From an uncultured Bacteroidia bacterium (GTDB taxonomy: Bacteria > Bacteroidota > Bacteroidia > Bacteroidales > Prolixibacteraceae): a stretch of DNA of 64,000 bases. A model generated the notes under the pieces. It was given only the letters and a program-made list of their open reading frames with translations, was not told the DNA's origin and searched no databases. How positions within the stretch are numbered: the stretch's first letter is position 1; the number at the start of each line of letters is the position of its first letter. A program made the translations under genes and the position numbers. The stretch spans positions 98,603 through 162,602 of the forward strand of contig CAIXZH010000101.1 of assembly GCA_903923905.1 (NCBI GenBank), in the 5' to 3' direction. Below, piece after piece: positions 45,945 through 55,111 of the stretch.

Positions 45945-48266
45945 TTGTCAAATTATCTTGAGAGTTTGAACAGCGCGCAACGCGAGGCTGTGATTAATAC
46001 TGAGGGAGCTTCACTTGTGATTGCCGGCGCCGGTTCCGGTAAGACCAGAGTTCTTACCTATCGAATTGCCCACCTGCTTCGAAACAGCGTTTCTCCATCT
46101 TCCATTCTCGCTTTGACTTTTACAAATAAGGCTGCGCGCGAGATGAAAGCCAGAATTGAAACAGAAGTGGGAAGCGCCATTTCAAGGTATTTGTGGATGG
46201 GCACTTTTCATTCGGTATTCTCCCGGATTTTGAGGGTCGAATCTGAAATTATTGGCTATCCAAATACGTTTACCATCTATGACACTCAAGATTCCAAAAG
46301 TCTGATCAAAGCAATCATTAAAAGTCTTAATCTTGAGGATAATACCTACAAACCTGGAGTAATTCTGAACCGGATTTCAACCGCTAAGAATAACCTGGTC
46401 ACTGCGGTTGCCTATCATCAGAATGTGGCCCAAAGGGAGGCCGATCAGGCGGCCCGAATTCCCAAAACAGCGGAGATTTATCTCGAATATACGAAGCGGT
46501 GCAAAAATGCAGGGGCCATGGATTTCGATGACTTATTGATGATTACCAACATCCTTTTTAAAAATCACCCTGAAATTCTGGCGAAATATCAGCAAATGTT
46601 CCGGTACATCCTGGTTGATGAGTACCAGGACACCAACTTTTCCCAATACCTGATCGTGAAACGGCTTGCAGAACAGCATCATAACATCTGTGTGGTTGGG
46701 GATGATGCACAAAGTATTTACTCTTTCAGGGGCGCCAGGATCGAAAATATCCTCAATTTTAAAAACGATTATCCGGGATACAGCACCTACAAACTTGAAC
46801 AGAATTACCGCTCAACCCAGGTTATTGTTGATGCTGCCAACAGCTTGATTGCTAAAAATAAACATCAGTTGCAAAAGACTGTTTTCAGTGAAAACGCTGT
46901 TGGCGACAGGATCAAGGTTCTTTCGGCAATGAATGAACATGAAGAGGGATACCTGGTAGCCAATGAGATTTTTGATCATCGGATGAAGGAGAGGGAAAAC
47001 TATTCGGACTTTGCCATCCTTTACCGCACTAATGCTCAGTCGCGCGTATTTGAGGAGATTCTCCGGAAACGAAATATCCCCTATAAAATTTATGGAGGTT
47101 TATCATTTTATCAGCGGAAGGAGATCAAGGATATTCTCTCTTATTTTCGGTTAATCATCAATAACAGGGATGACGAATCGTTTAAGCGGATTATCAATTA
47201 TCCTGCCAGGGGAATCGGTGCAACTACGCTTAACCGGCTTGAGGAGTCGGCTGCTGCTTCAGGATGTAGTATATTTGAAGTGGCCAACTACCCCGAAAAG
47301 ATGCTGCTGGCCGGTTTAAATGCCGGTTCAATCCGGAAGATCGCCGTGTTCACCCAGCTAATCAATAAATATTCTGATCAATTTGCGACAACTGATGCCT
47401 TTGAATTGGCAAACAGGATCGCTTCCGAATCAGGGATTCTTACCGAACTTTATCAGGATAAATCACCTGAAAACCTGAGCCGTTATGAAAATACACAGGA
47501 ATTACTCAATGCGATCAGGGATTTTTCGCTCACTGCCAATGAAGAGGGGAGACCTAACGGGTTACAGGTATTTATGGAAGATGTGGCCTTACTGACCGAC
47601 CAGGATACCGATAAAGATGTAAATGCCGATAAGGTAACGCTGATGACAGTTCACTCTTCGAAAGGGCTTGAGTTTAAAAATGTTTTTATTGTAGGGCTCG
47701 AAGAAAACCTTTTTCCATCCGGATTTTCGGGTACGCTTACTTTGTCCGAACTCGAAGAGGAGAGAAGGCTTTTTTATGTGGCACTCACACGGTCCGAAAA
47801 TCAGGCATGGCTGTCATTTGCCCAGCAGCGGTTTCGCTGGGGAAAACCCGAGTTTTGCAATCCAAGCCGGTTTATAGGTGAAATTGATCATCAGTTTCTT
47901 GACATCCGAAACAGCCGTTCAATTCCACAATTCCGGAACCAGGAACTTATGGCAGATAAGAGCAACAGTCACCTTCAACGGGAGGAGTCACGTTACCAGC
48001 CACCACGTAAAGCTGAGCTTCCCGGACAACGGATACAAATCTCAAAGAGTGTTTTGCCTTCAGGTTCCCAGCCTTTTCAGGGCGACAATCCCGAAACAAT
48101 CAGGACCGGAATGATGGTGGAACATGAGCGTTTCGGAAGAGGAAAAGTACTGAGCGTTGAGGGTAAACTGCCCGATCTCAAAGCCAAAGTCTTTTTCCCG
48201 AATGCCGGCGAAAAAAACCTGCTTCTTAAATTTGCCAAACTTAAAATTTCTGATCAGAAGGAATAA
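45945..48266 (+). CDS. UvrD/PcrA-family ATP-dependent DNA helicase
   Basis: 773 residues, superfamily 1A helicase for DNA repair and replication restart. Motifs: LNSAQREAV (Q motif), AGAGSGKTRVLTYRIAHLL (Walker A), LTFTNKAAREM, LVDEYQDTNFSQY (II), VVGDDAQSIYSFRGARI (III), LEQNYRST (IV), VTLMTVHSSKGLEF (V) and RRLFYVALTRS (VI). The C-terminus has GMMVEHERFGRGKVLSVEG, the Tudor-like tail of PcrA/UvrD. The start is a TTG: an in-frame stop at 45927-45929 leaves no room for an ATG before the conserved SLNSAQREAV. UvrD and PcrA cannot be told apart by sequence here. Confidence 0.95.
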   Translation: MSNYLESLNSAQREAVINTEGASLVIAGAGSGKTRVLTYRIAHLLRNSVSPSSILALTFTNKAAREMKARIETEVGSAISRYLWMGTFHSVFSRILRVESEIIGYPNTFTIYDTQDSKSLIKAIIKSLNLEDNTYKPGVILNRISTAKNNLVTAVAYHQNVAQREADQAARIPKTAEIYLEYTKRCKNAGAMDFDDLLMITNILFKNHPEILAKYQQMFRYILVDEYQDTNFSQYLIVKRLAEQHHNICVVGDDAQSIYSFRGARIENILNFKNDYPGYSTYKLEQNYRSTQVIVDAANSLIAKNKHQLQKTVFSENAVGDRIKVLSAMNEHEEGYLVANEIFDHRMKERENYSDFAILYRTNAQSRVFEEILRKRNIPYKIYGGLSFYQRKEIKDILSYFRLIINNRDDESFKRIINYPARGIGATTLNRLEESAAASGCSIFEVANYPEKMLLAGLNAGSIRKIAVFTQLINKYSDQFATTDAFELANRIASESGILTELYQDKSPENLSRYENTQELLNAIRDFSLTANEEGRPNGLQVFMEDVALLTDQDTDKDVNADKVTLMTVHSSKGLEFKNVFIVGLEENLFPSGFSGTLTLSELEEERRLFYVALTRSENQAWLSFAQQRFRWGKPEFCNPSRFIGEIDHQFLDIRNSRSIPQFRNQELMADKSNSHLQREESRYQPPRKAELPGQRIQISKSVLPSGSQPFQGDNPETIRTGMMVEHERFGRGKVLSVEGKLPDLKAKVFFPNAGEKNLLLKFAKLKISDQKE

Positions 48267-48499
48267 AACTCCAGATAAGCTGTCAGGGTAATGGGAATTA
48301 TACTAACAGTTAAGGATTTGCCACTGGCAACCAGTTCCTGTGGATGGCCTGCGATCATATTGAATTGATTTATCAGTCATATAAATATTTGTGAACTATT
48401 TTGAAGGTTATTTGTTTTCATTCTAAACAAGGGTCGTTACCTCCAGTACCTCGGACCCCAAACTATGACAACTCACTAATTTTCAAAAAGTAGCAAACA

Positions 48500-50323
48500 A
48501 TGAAACGATTCCTTACCTTTTTATTGATGGTAATTTCAATGCAAATGTTTGCGCAAAATTACCCTATCTCCGCTATCAATATAACTCTTCCCTCAAATCC
48601 GGATGCTAACATCGCAAATTGGGGATCGGGAACCTCATTATTGGTGATCACTGCCAGTTCCAAGGGTCAGAACGGACGGATAGATCCCATGGTAATGGAA
48701 AGCAAATTGCTGTTAACCATTAAAAAAGAGGGGAATAAAGTGTGCGGTTCATTTACCGGAAGTTCTGCCCCGGCTTCTGAATTTAATACCCCAACAAAAG
48801 TTTGGAGCGGGAAAAATGCAGTCTCTTTTTTAGGGAAGGAATGCTTACTAACTCCAGGTGATTACGAAATATGTGTTCAGTTTTTTGGTTACGGGACCAC
48901 CGGGGTCTCCCCGATAAGTGAAGAGAAGTGCAAACCGTTTACCATTCAGGGAAAGGATAATCAAACCTACCAGCCACCCCAGGCGCTGCTCCCTGCCAAC
49001 GGATCCATAATTCCTTCCACAAAGGCCAGTATGCCGGTTACGTTCCGCTGGACACCTGTTGTTCCCAAACCCAGAGAACCATTGATATACCGGTTAAAGG
49101 TTTGGCAGTTGATGCAAGGGCAGACAGGTACCCAGGCAATAAAGGCAAACCAGCCTATCCTGACCAAAGACGTTGATGATCTGACACAAGTCGTGGTGAG
49201 TAATTTAATTACTGGTCCCTGCAAGCCCCCTTATCTCTGTGATTTTGTGTGGAATGTACAGGCGTTAGCCAAAGATGAGAAGACTGTCGGCGGGAATAAT
49301 GGTACCAGTGAACTGATGACATTTAATCTGGGCAATCCATCCAACGGATCAACTCCTCCGGCTATGATGACAATGGGAGGTGCCAATACCGAATTTAAGA
49401 TTGATTCTGCGACGTGTCTTCCAAAAACAAACGGGCAGTTCAATTATCACCTCTGGGCCCATTACGAGAATCAGAATTCAAGCGTGGACAATGTATTATT
49501 AAATGACGTCCAGTCGTTTGCCGGTTATCCGGCGAATCCCAATCCGGGCACTGAGCTAAACCTTCGCAATAATATCCGTTTAAAATCGGGAACCTACAAT
49601 GGCGCATTAACCATGAATGACATCCTCGATGCCAGTTCAGGTACAATAAGCAACATTACACCATTGCCGGCTTCCTTGTCAACTCCTGCCTCACTGGCAC
49701 CGAACTCTATTCACAATTTCCAGTTCGATTACTCGACACCCACCAATACCCCGGTTCAGTTTACTTTCTATGGTTTAGTCGACGATCCGTTAAAGGATAA
49801 GCCCAACCGGAATGCCCGAAATGAGATTGACAGTCTAAAATATCCCCAATGCCCCTGCAGTGCCTGTGATCTGGTGAAAATATCGGCAGTTTTGGCGGGT
49901 GAGATTCAGAATAACGGAAACGGAGGTCTGAATTTTGCCGTCAATTTGTCCGCAGGTCCTAAAAAGGTAAAACGAATAAAGGCTGATCTGGTCTATTTTG
50001 ATATGAAGCCCGATGATGTAAATTGCCTGGCGTGTGATAAATCAAGCAATACCTTCGGCAATTTCGCTACAGCAACCACTTCGGATACGAACTTCACGGG
50101 AGGTGTAATCGCCGGCCATTCTGCCGGATTTGATGCCTTGGGAAATGTAGATATCAGCAATGGAATTCCGGTTAAATTTTCACTGAGCATTCCCCCGTTG
50201 GTTAGTTGCTGCAATGCGACTATAAATTTCTGTATCCGTTATATCATCACTTTTGAGGATTGTACAGTATGCAATGCTTTGGATTGTTATACCTATACAA
50301 TTACCGGCTGTCCAAAAAAATAA
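48500..50323 (+). CDS. Secreted Ig/FN3-like protein with Cys-rich C-terminal module (envelope cluster gene 1)
   Basis: 607 residues. A signal peptide (MKRFLTFLLMVISMQMFAQ) is followed by two beta-rich domains. The first (~20-150) ends GDYEICVQFFGYGTTGVSPI; the second (~160-275), PANGSIIPSTKASMPVTFRWTP then YRLKVWQLMQGQ, is FN3-like and resembles the protein at 56870-57772. Residues ~455-605 form a Cys-rich module (CPCSACD, NCLACDKSSNTFG, SCCNATINFCIRYIITF, CTVCNALDCYTYTI) that recurs near the end of the next protein. No T9SS sorting domain is visible. Function unknown. The next gene starts 27 bases downstream, so the two are probably one operon. Confidence 0.75.
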   Translation: MKRFLTFLLMVISMQMFAQNYPISAINITLPSNPDANIANWGSGTSLLVITASSKGQNGRIDPMVMESKLLLTIKKEGNKVCGSFTGSSAPASEFNTPTKVWSGKNAVSFLGKECLLTPGDYEICVQFFGYGTTGVSPISEEKCKPFTIQGKDNQTYQPPQALLPANGSIIPSTKASMPVTFRWTPVVPKPREPLIYRLKVWQLMQGQTGTQAIKANQPILTKDVDDLTQVVVSNLITGPCKPPYLCDFVWNVQALAKDEKTVGGNNGTSELMTFNLGNPSNGSTPPAMMTMGGANTEFKIDSATCLPKTNGQFNYHLWAHYENQNSSVDNVLLNDVQSFAGYPANPNPGTELNLRNNIRLKSGTYNGALTMNDILDASSGTISNITPLPASLSTPASLAPNSIHNFQFDYSTPTNTPVQFTFYGLVDDPLKDKPNRNARNEIDSLKYPQCPCSACDLVKISAVLAGEIQNNGNGGLNFAVNLSAGPKKVKRIKADLVYFDMKPDDVNCLACDKSSNTFGNFATATTSDTNFTGGVIAGHSAGFDALGNVDISNGIPVKFSLSIPPLVSCCNATINFCIRYIITFEDCTVCNALDCYTYTITGCPKK

Positions 50324-50350
50324 ATGGTATAAACCTTAAAAAGAAACACG

Positions 50351-53300
50351 ATGAAAAATCTAAAATATATTTTCCTAGTTTGTGCAGCTTTCTTCCTTTT
50401 GCAGAATGCCTCAGCACAAATCCAGACTTTGGGAATCAGTCAAAGTCAGAGTGGCAATCCGGGCAATAGTTGCGGAGTCTGCTATACCATTACCGTACAA
50501 TATTCGATCAGCAATATTGCAGCAACGGGAACTACCGTCGTATGTACATTTCCAAATAATATCTTTGATATTTGCAGCTACGGTGGCGGGACTCCGACAA
50601 CATTAGGTACGACCACCACCTTAACCTTCAATTTGGGGAACCAGCCCACAAGTGCCAACAGTGTTAGCTACCAGGTCCGGTTCAAACCGGGAACGACCTG
50701 CAATGGCACCAATGGTATTCTGACAGCAAAGATCTCTACTGTTGAACATCCGGTTCCTGTAATAAGCACTCCATTGACATTAACTGCAGTTGTCACTGAA
50801 GGTTGGGCGATTACAAAATATATTGCCAACAGCAATTACCAGTGGTACTATGGGTATAACAGCGGGAATCCATTCCCTTATACTGTTTCAATTTGCGGAA
50901 GTACTGTTGATGTTTATTATCATATCCGCCTTTCAAATGCAGGATGTATCAATGTGACGGGTGCTTCGGTTACCGATAACCTTCCCGCCGGAGCTACCGT
51001 TGCGGGAGTTCATACCGGATGGCCAACGACCGGGGCCAATTTAATCCCTTACACAACCGGCCCGGGAACGGTAACATGGAATGCAGGAAATGGCATCAAT
51101 ACGTTGGATGTGAATACCTATGCCTATGATTATTACATTCATCTTACCTTCCCTATCTCCAACTTGAATACGGTAAAATGCAACAATGCAACCCTGAACG
51201 GGACCAACTCCTGTACCAACGTTGCAAAAACAGCCACTTCTGCGACAGAATGCATCACCTTGCTTGGCGCCTATCCCGGAACTGCCTGTGGTGCCTTTGG
51301 TACTCCCTATTATATTAATTATTCCTATTATTATTTTATTGGATGCCCGGCCTGGCTCGATATCAGCCTCTCACAAACCAACCAGTGCTCGGGAAGCACC
51401 ACGACCTTAAACAATATTGGCTACAACTCGGCTATACCGGTCCAAATGCATGTCGATTCGTTACGGATGAATGCCATTCCTGTTGGGAAGTGGGTAACCA
51501 TAACGGTAAATACCACGTGTGGCCCTTATACCCATACCTTTACCGGTGCCCTGCCGGCTGCCACGATCAATTTCTATACCCCGCCATTTAACCTTCCGGG
51601 AGCATGTGTCATAACAAACTTCAACCTCACCTCAAACATTAGCATGACAGGAAATGCTACGCAGGATTTTGGGCAGTTATATTTTACCGTATTGACCAAT
51701 ACCTGGAATACAAATACCACAGTTCTGCCGGGAACCACTGTTACCATGACAGGTGCAACCTATAGTACCTCAAACGGACCGTTGAATTGTACTCCATCCT
51801 TTGTAACAAGCAGTAAAATTCCCCAAATCGAAACGGTCAAGGACTTTTGCAATTACTATGCTTATTACAATTGTCTGAACCCCAATGATACCATAAAGTA
51901 TTCAATCGCTGTGCATAACTACGGTACCGGCAATTTTTCGGGAGGAAGTATCCGGGATGTTTTGCCGGTGGGTCTGCAATATGTACCCAACAGCAGCACT
52001 TTCGGGAAATATTCAACTTATACCAAATGCAATGCAACCAACCAAAATACGACTGGCATTACCGTCGTCCATGCGGAGTCTACAGGCACCACCAGCCTGC
52101 AGTGGAATTTGCCAACGCTGACTGCTGACTGCAACAGCGGAAGTGACTGGTATGTGATCAACTTCAAAGCCGTTGTCACAACGCTGGCCCCTGCCGGTCT
52201 GCTGACGAATCATGAGGACTGTTACGATGGCAGCAATGCCGTGGTTGCTGAATATAACTATTGGAATAATAATGCCTCAATCTACATCTGCGAACGGAAG
52301 GTTCCACTGGAGCTTACCAAGGAGGTTAGCGCCAATAATCAGACCTGGGATAGCTGTGTTTCGGTTTCGCCCGGGGCAACCGTCTATTACCGGTTAAAAG
52401 TTAAAAATCCGGGTAATGTGGCCTTCTCGCAAATAAAGATGATGGATATCCTGCCAACCCCGGGTGACAAGTATGTAGTCAATTGCAACAGCCGCGGAAG
52501 TACTATCCCCATTTATCTGACCAGTGCCTTGCCACTTGGGAATGCCAGCACAATCGAATATTCAACCAACTTCCTGCCGACACGTGGCTCGTACCTCAAT
52601 TTAATTCCGGATAATACCATCGGATGCAATTCAGCTGCTACATGGCTATCATATGCTTTAATTCCCGGAATACCCGCAGCTATCCAAAATCAAAAGGCTA
52701 TCCGGATCGATTTTGCCACCTATTCGCTCGCCGCCGGTCAGACGGAAACCTATTTCTTCTCTGCACAGGTACCTCCCGGAGCGACAGCAGGGTCAGTGGG
52801 GTGGAATAGTTTTGCGGCTACTGCCTCGCAAAATGCGGTCCAGACTTTAGGCGCTGAATCACGAAAAGTTTGCGTCAATATTGTCGATACCGGTTGCGGT
52901 TGTATTGGTAATTTCGTCTGGTTCGATGCCAATGGAAACGGATTGCAGGATGCGGGTGAACCCGGAATAAACGGTTGTACGATTACACTTTACGATGCTT
53001 CAAATAATCAGGTTGGATTGCCTCATATTTCGACCAACAACATTGGCGGTCAACCCGGGTATTACCAGTTCTGCGGATTAACTGCCGGTATTTATCACCT
53101 GGTGGTGACACCACCTCCCGGGTATATGTTTACGATTCAGAATAACTCAAACCCGGCTCTAAACAGCGATATAAATCCAAATACCGGAATGAGTGCCACT
53201 TTCCAATTCAACTGCCAGGACAACAACGACCTTGATATTGGTCTGGTTGCCGATGACGGATGTAATTGTGATCAAAGCCACTGGGGAGGAATCACGATTT

Positions 53301-54598
53301 CCGATAATCCGGTGATCATTGATAATCCGCATAATTATGACGGGATGGCGGTCAATAAGATGAATAAACAATCGGCACCTGCCGGCTCAATCGGAGGGGC
53401 GGAGGGCTCGTCAGTTATTCAACCCAATAATTTCTCGCTTCAACTTACCTGCGGGAAGAAAGACACGGTTACCTTGCAGTGCAAGACAACCTATAATTTT
53501 ACGGCCAATTATGTCTGCAGTAAACCTAAATGCGGTTCATCGCATATCATCATAACCCCACCATCCGGCAGCCCGGCCACATTCACCAATACAGCCAGTT
53601 TGACGACAAATGATGCAGGTTATTATACGGTAAACATTTACGGAAAATGCGGGAATAAGACCTGTGACAGCTGTGTATTCAAATTTAAGGTGATTTGCCC
53701 GATCTGTCCGTGCGATTATAAACTGGGAGTAATACCTGGAAAACATACCCAGACAGTGATCGAAACAGATCCCAAATATACCTCGTACAATCAGGCATTT
53801 AATATTACGGCCCCGTCAGGAGCCTTGTTTACCCAGGTTAGGGCAGAGGTTATCAGTTTCAATCTCACGGATAATTACAATAATGAATGTATCAGCTGTA
53901 AGAACCTGCCATACACATGGGGAAGCATCTTCAATGCATCGAATATCAACACCAACGCTGCAGTGGCTGATAGTATAACCATGGGGCCGCATCCACCTGT
54001 CGTCCAGTTTACCCCTGCACCAGGCAATATCTGGCAGAATCCAAGAGAAACCATATGGGGAAATTACAGCGGATTTACCCTGCCGGCCTCACTGAATATT
54101 CAGTTTGTTTTGCCGCACCCGTCTATGATTGGTTGTTGCACACTCTATGCCAGAATATGTGTTAAGTTCACTTTCAGGGACCGGAATTGCAGGGAATGTG
54201 AGGTAATCTCCTGTATTACAGTGACTATTCCGCCGTCTTCAACAAACGAAGGCACAGGTTTGCCAACGGATAAGAATCCTCAGGCAACGCCGGTTCTTCC
54301 GGCTTCAACTTCGGGTTGCGCTACCTGCGGAACTGCCGGTTCAATGACTATCCCCGTTAACCAGGGGATTATTCAGCCGGGTTCTCTTGTGAATGCAGGC
54401 ACTGCACCTTCCAACGCGGGACAAAGTGATGCGGAAGCGCTGAAAAATATCGATCAAAAGATGAAGGAGCTTAGAAAATTAAAGGAGAGCGGAATAAAAC
54501 GGGGTGATGTCGAACTTCTGCCCGAATTGGAGAAACAATCGGCAGCTATAAAAGAGAGAATAAAACAGCCCTCATCAGAAAATCGATTATCACAATAG
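50351..54598 (+). CDS. Large Cys-rich secreted protein with DUF11-like and SdrD B-like domains (envelope cluster gene 2)
   Basis: 1415 residues. Signal peptide (MKNLKYIFLVCAAFFLLQNASAQ). The N-terminal two-thirds hold repeated DUF11-like beta modules (ASVTDNLPAGATV, GGSIRDVLPVGLQYVP, IKMMDILPTPG). A SdrD B-like/Cna-B domain follows at ~846-965 (GNFVWFDANGNGLQDAGEPGINGCTITLYD). Residues ~1115-1300 carry the Cys-rich module shared with the preceding protein (CPICPCDYK, ECISCKNLPYTWG, GCCTLYARICVKFTFRDRNC, CEVISCITVTI). The last ~65 residues are a charged helix (DAEALKNIDQKMKELRKLKE), likely coiled coil, with no T9SS sorting domain. It is predicted to be an extended surface protein rich in disulfides. 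Function unknown. Confidence 0.78.
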   Translation: MKNLKYIFLVCAAFFLLQNASAQIQTLGISQSQSGNPGNSCGVCYTITVQYSISNIAATGTTVVCTFPNNIFDICSYGGGTPTTLGTTTTLTFNLGNQPTSANSVSYQVRFKPGTTCNGTNGILTAKISTVEHPVPVISTPLTLTAVVTEGWAITKYIANSNYQWYYGYNSGNPFPYTVSICGSTVDVYYHIRLSNAGCINVTGASVTDNLPAGATVAGVHTGWPTTGANLIPYTTGPGTVTWNAGNGINTLDVNTYAYDYYIHLTFPISNLNTVKCNNATLNGTNSCTNVAKTATSATECITLLGAYPGTACGAFGTPYYINYSYYYFIGCPAWLDISLSQTNQCSGSTTTLNNIGYNSAIPVQMHVDSLRMNAIPVGKWVTITVNTTCGPYTHTFTGALPAATINFYTPPFNLPGACVITNFNLTSNISMTGNATQDFGQLYFTVLTNTWNTNTTVLPGTTVTMTGATYSTSNGPLNCTPSFVTSSKIPQIETVKDFCNYYAYYNCLNPNDTIKYSIAVHNYGTGNFSGGSIRDVLPVGLQYVPNSSTFGKYSTYTKCNATNQNTTGITVVHAESTGTTSLQWNLPTLTADCNSGSDWYVINFKAVVTTLAPAGLLTNHEDCYDGSNAVVAEYNYWNNNASIYICERKVPLELTKEVSANNQTWDSCVSVSPGATVYYRLKVKNPGNVAFSQIKMMDILPTPGDKYVVNCNSRGSTIPIYLTSALPLGNASTIEYSTNFLPTRGSYLNLIPDNTIGCNSAATWLSYALIPGIPAAIQNQKAIRIDFATYSLAAGQTETYFFSAQVPPGATAGSVGWNSFAATASQNAVQTLGAESRKVCVNIVDTGCGCIGNFVWFDANGNGLQDAGEPGINGCTITLYDASNNQVGLPHISTNNIGGQPGYYQFCGLTAGIYHLVVTPPPGYMFTIQNNSNPALNSDINPNTGMSATFQFNCQDNNDLDIGLVADDGCNCDQSHWGGITISDNPVIIDNPHNYDGMAVNKMNKQSAPAGSIGGAEGSSVIQPNNFSLQLTCGKKDTVTLQCKTTYNFTANYVCSKPKCGSSHIIITPPSGSPATFTNTASLTTNDAGYYTVNIYGKCGNKTCDSCVFKFKVICPICPCDYKLGVIPGKHTQTVIETDPKYTSYNQAFNITAPSGALFTQVRAEVISFNLTDNYNNECISCKNLPYTWGSIFNASNINTNAAVADSITMGPHPPVVQFTPAPGNIWQNPRETIWGNYSGFTLPASLNIQFVLPHPSMIGCCTLYARICVKFTFRDRNCRECEVISCITVTIPPSSTNEGTGLPTDKNPQATPVLPASTSGCATCGTAGSMTIPVNQGIIQPGSLVNAGTAPSNAGQSDAEALKNIDQKMKELRKLKESGIKRGDVELLPELEKQSAAIKERIKQPSSENRLSQ

Positions 54599-54610
54599 TT
54601 GGTACCATAT

Positions 54611-54648
54611 CGTAACCGGCCGGAATAAACTTTTTTTGGCCGGTTACG
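54611..54648. terminator. Strong G/C-rich hairpin after envelope cluster gene 2
   Basis: CGTAACCGGCC (54611-54621) pairs perfectly with GGCCGGTTACG (54638-54648). The loop carries an eight-base T/C-type run rather than a T-tail after the stem, so termination is plausible but not certain. Confidence 0.55.
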
Positions 54649-54695
54649 AATTGCAAACATTCTAAAGTTTTTCCTGGTTATCCATTTCCATAATG

Positions 54696-54947
54696 GAAAT
54701 GACCAAATACTTATCAATTGTTTCTTTTTCAGTTATGCAAATGATCAAATACCTATTGGATATTTCTATTTCCGTTGTACAAATGACCAAATACCTATTG
54801 GATATTTCTATTTCTGTTGTCCAAATGACCAAATACTTATTGGATATTCCTGTTTCTGATGTGCAAATGACCAAATACTTATTGGATATTCCTGTTTCTG
54901 TTGTGCAAATGACCGAAAACATAGTGTAGATTGCCTATTCCGGTGTA
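54696..54947. repeat. 42-bp tandem repeat (minisatellite), about six units
   Basis: Units start at 54696, 54738, 54780, 54822, 54864 and 54906. The middle four are near-identical (AAATGACCAAATAC, YTATTGGATATT, then TTTCTG); the first and last are degenerate. Some substitutions are shared between neighbouring units (TTC versus TCC after GGATAT), as expected of stepwise duplication. It sits between the second and third genes of the envelope cluster. Confidence 0.9.
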
Positions 54948-55111
54948 CAATTGACTTAGAATTGATAGGAAATGATAATACGCACAGGATAAAGCTGGAA
55001 GTATATCTGAATTGAGTATTAGCGATGTGGAAAAGTGTAAAAATATTTTTCAGGAAGGTGATCCTAACTCCTTATTTATGGGAGACTTCTAAAAAATTAA
55101 TTAGAAAAATC

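Larger units (their letters stand above)
54599..55111. other. Intergenic space with hairpin and 42-bp minisatellite
   Basis: Contains the hairpin at 54611-54648 and the tandem repeats at 54696-54947, listed separately. Open frames run across the repeats on both strands only because the unit is a multiple of three. A weak -7-like TATATCTG (55002-55009) precedes the next gene. No gene is supported. Confidence 0.6.

Noticed and set aside
54662..54929. Repeat-peptide genes on either strand of the minisatellite
   Set aside because: Frames are open only because the 42-bp unit is a multiple of three; there is no signal peptide, no independent support and both strands are equally open.
54696..54947. 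CRISPR array
   Set aside because: The units are contiguous near-identical 42-mers without variable spacers, and no cas genes are nearby.
55025..55111. A 29-residue N-terminal extension of the barrel protein
   Set aside because: It would put a basic, non-signal sequence before a good signal peptide that begins at the ATG at 55112.
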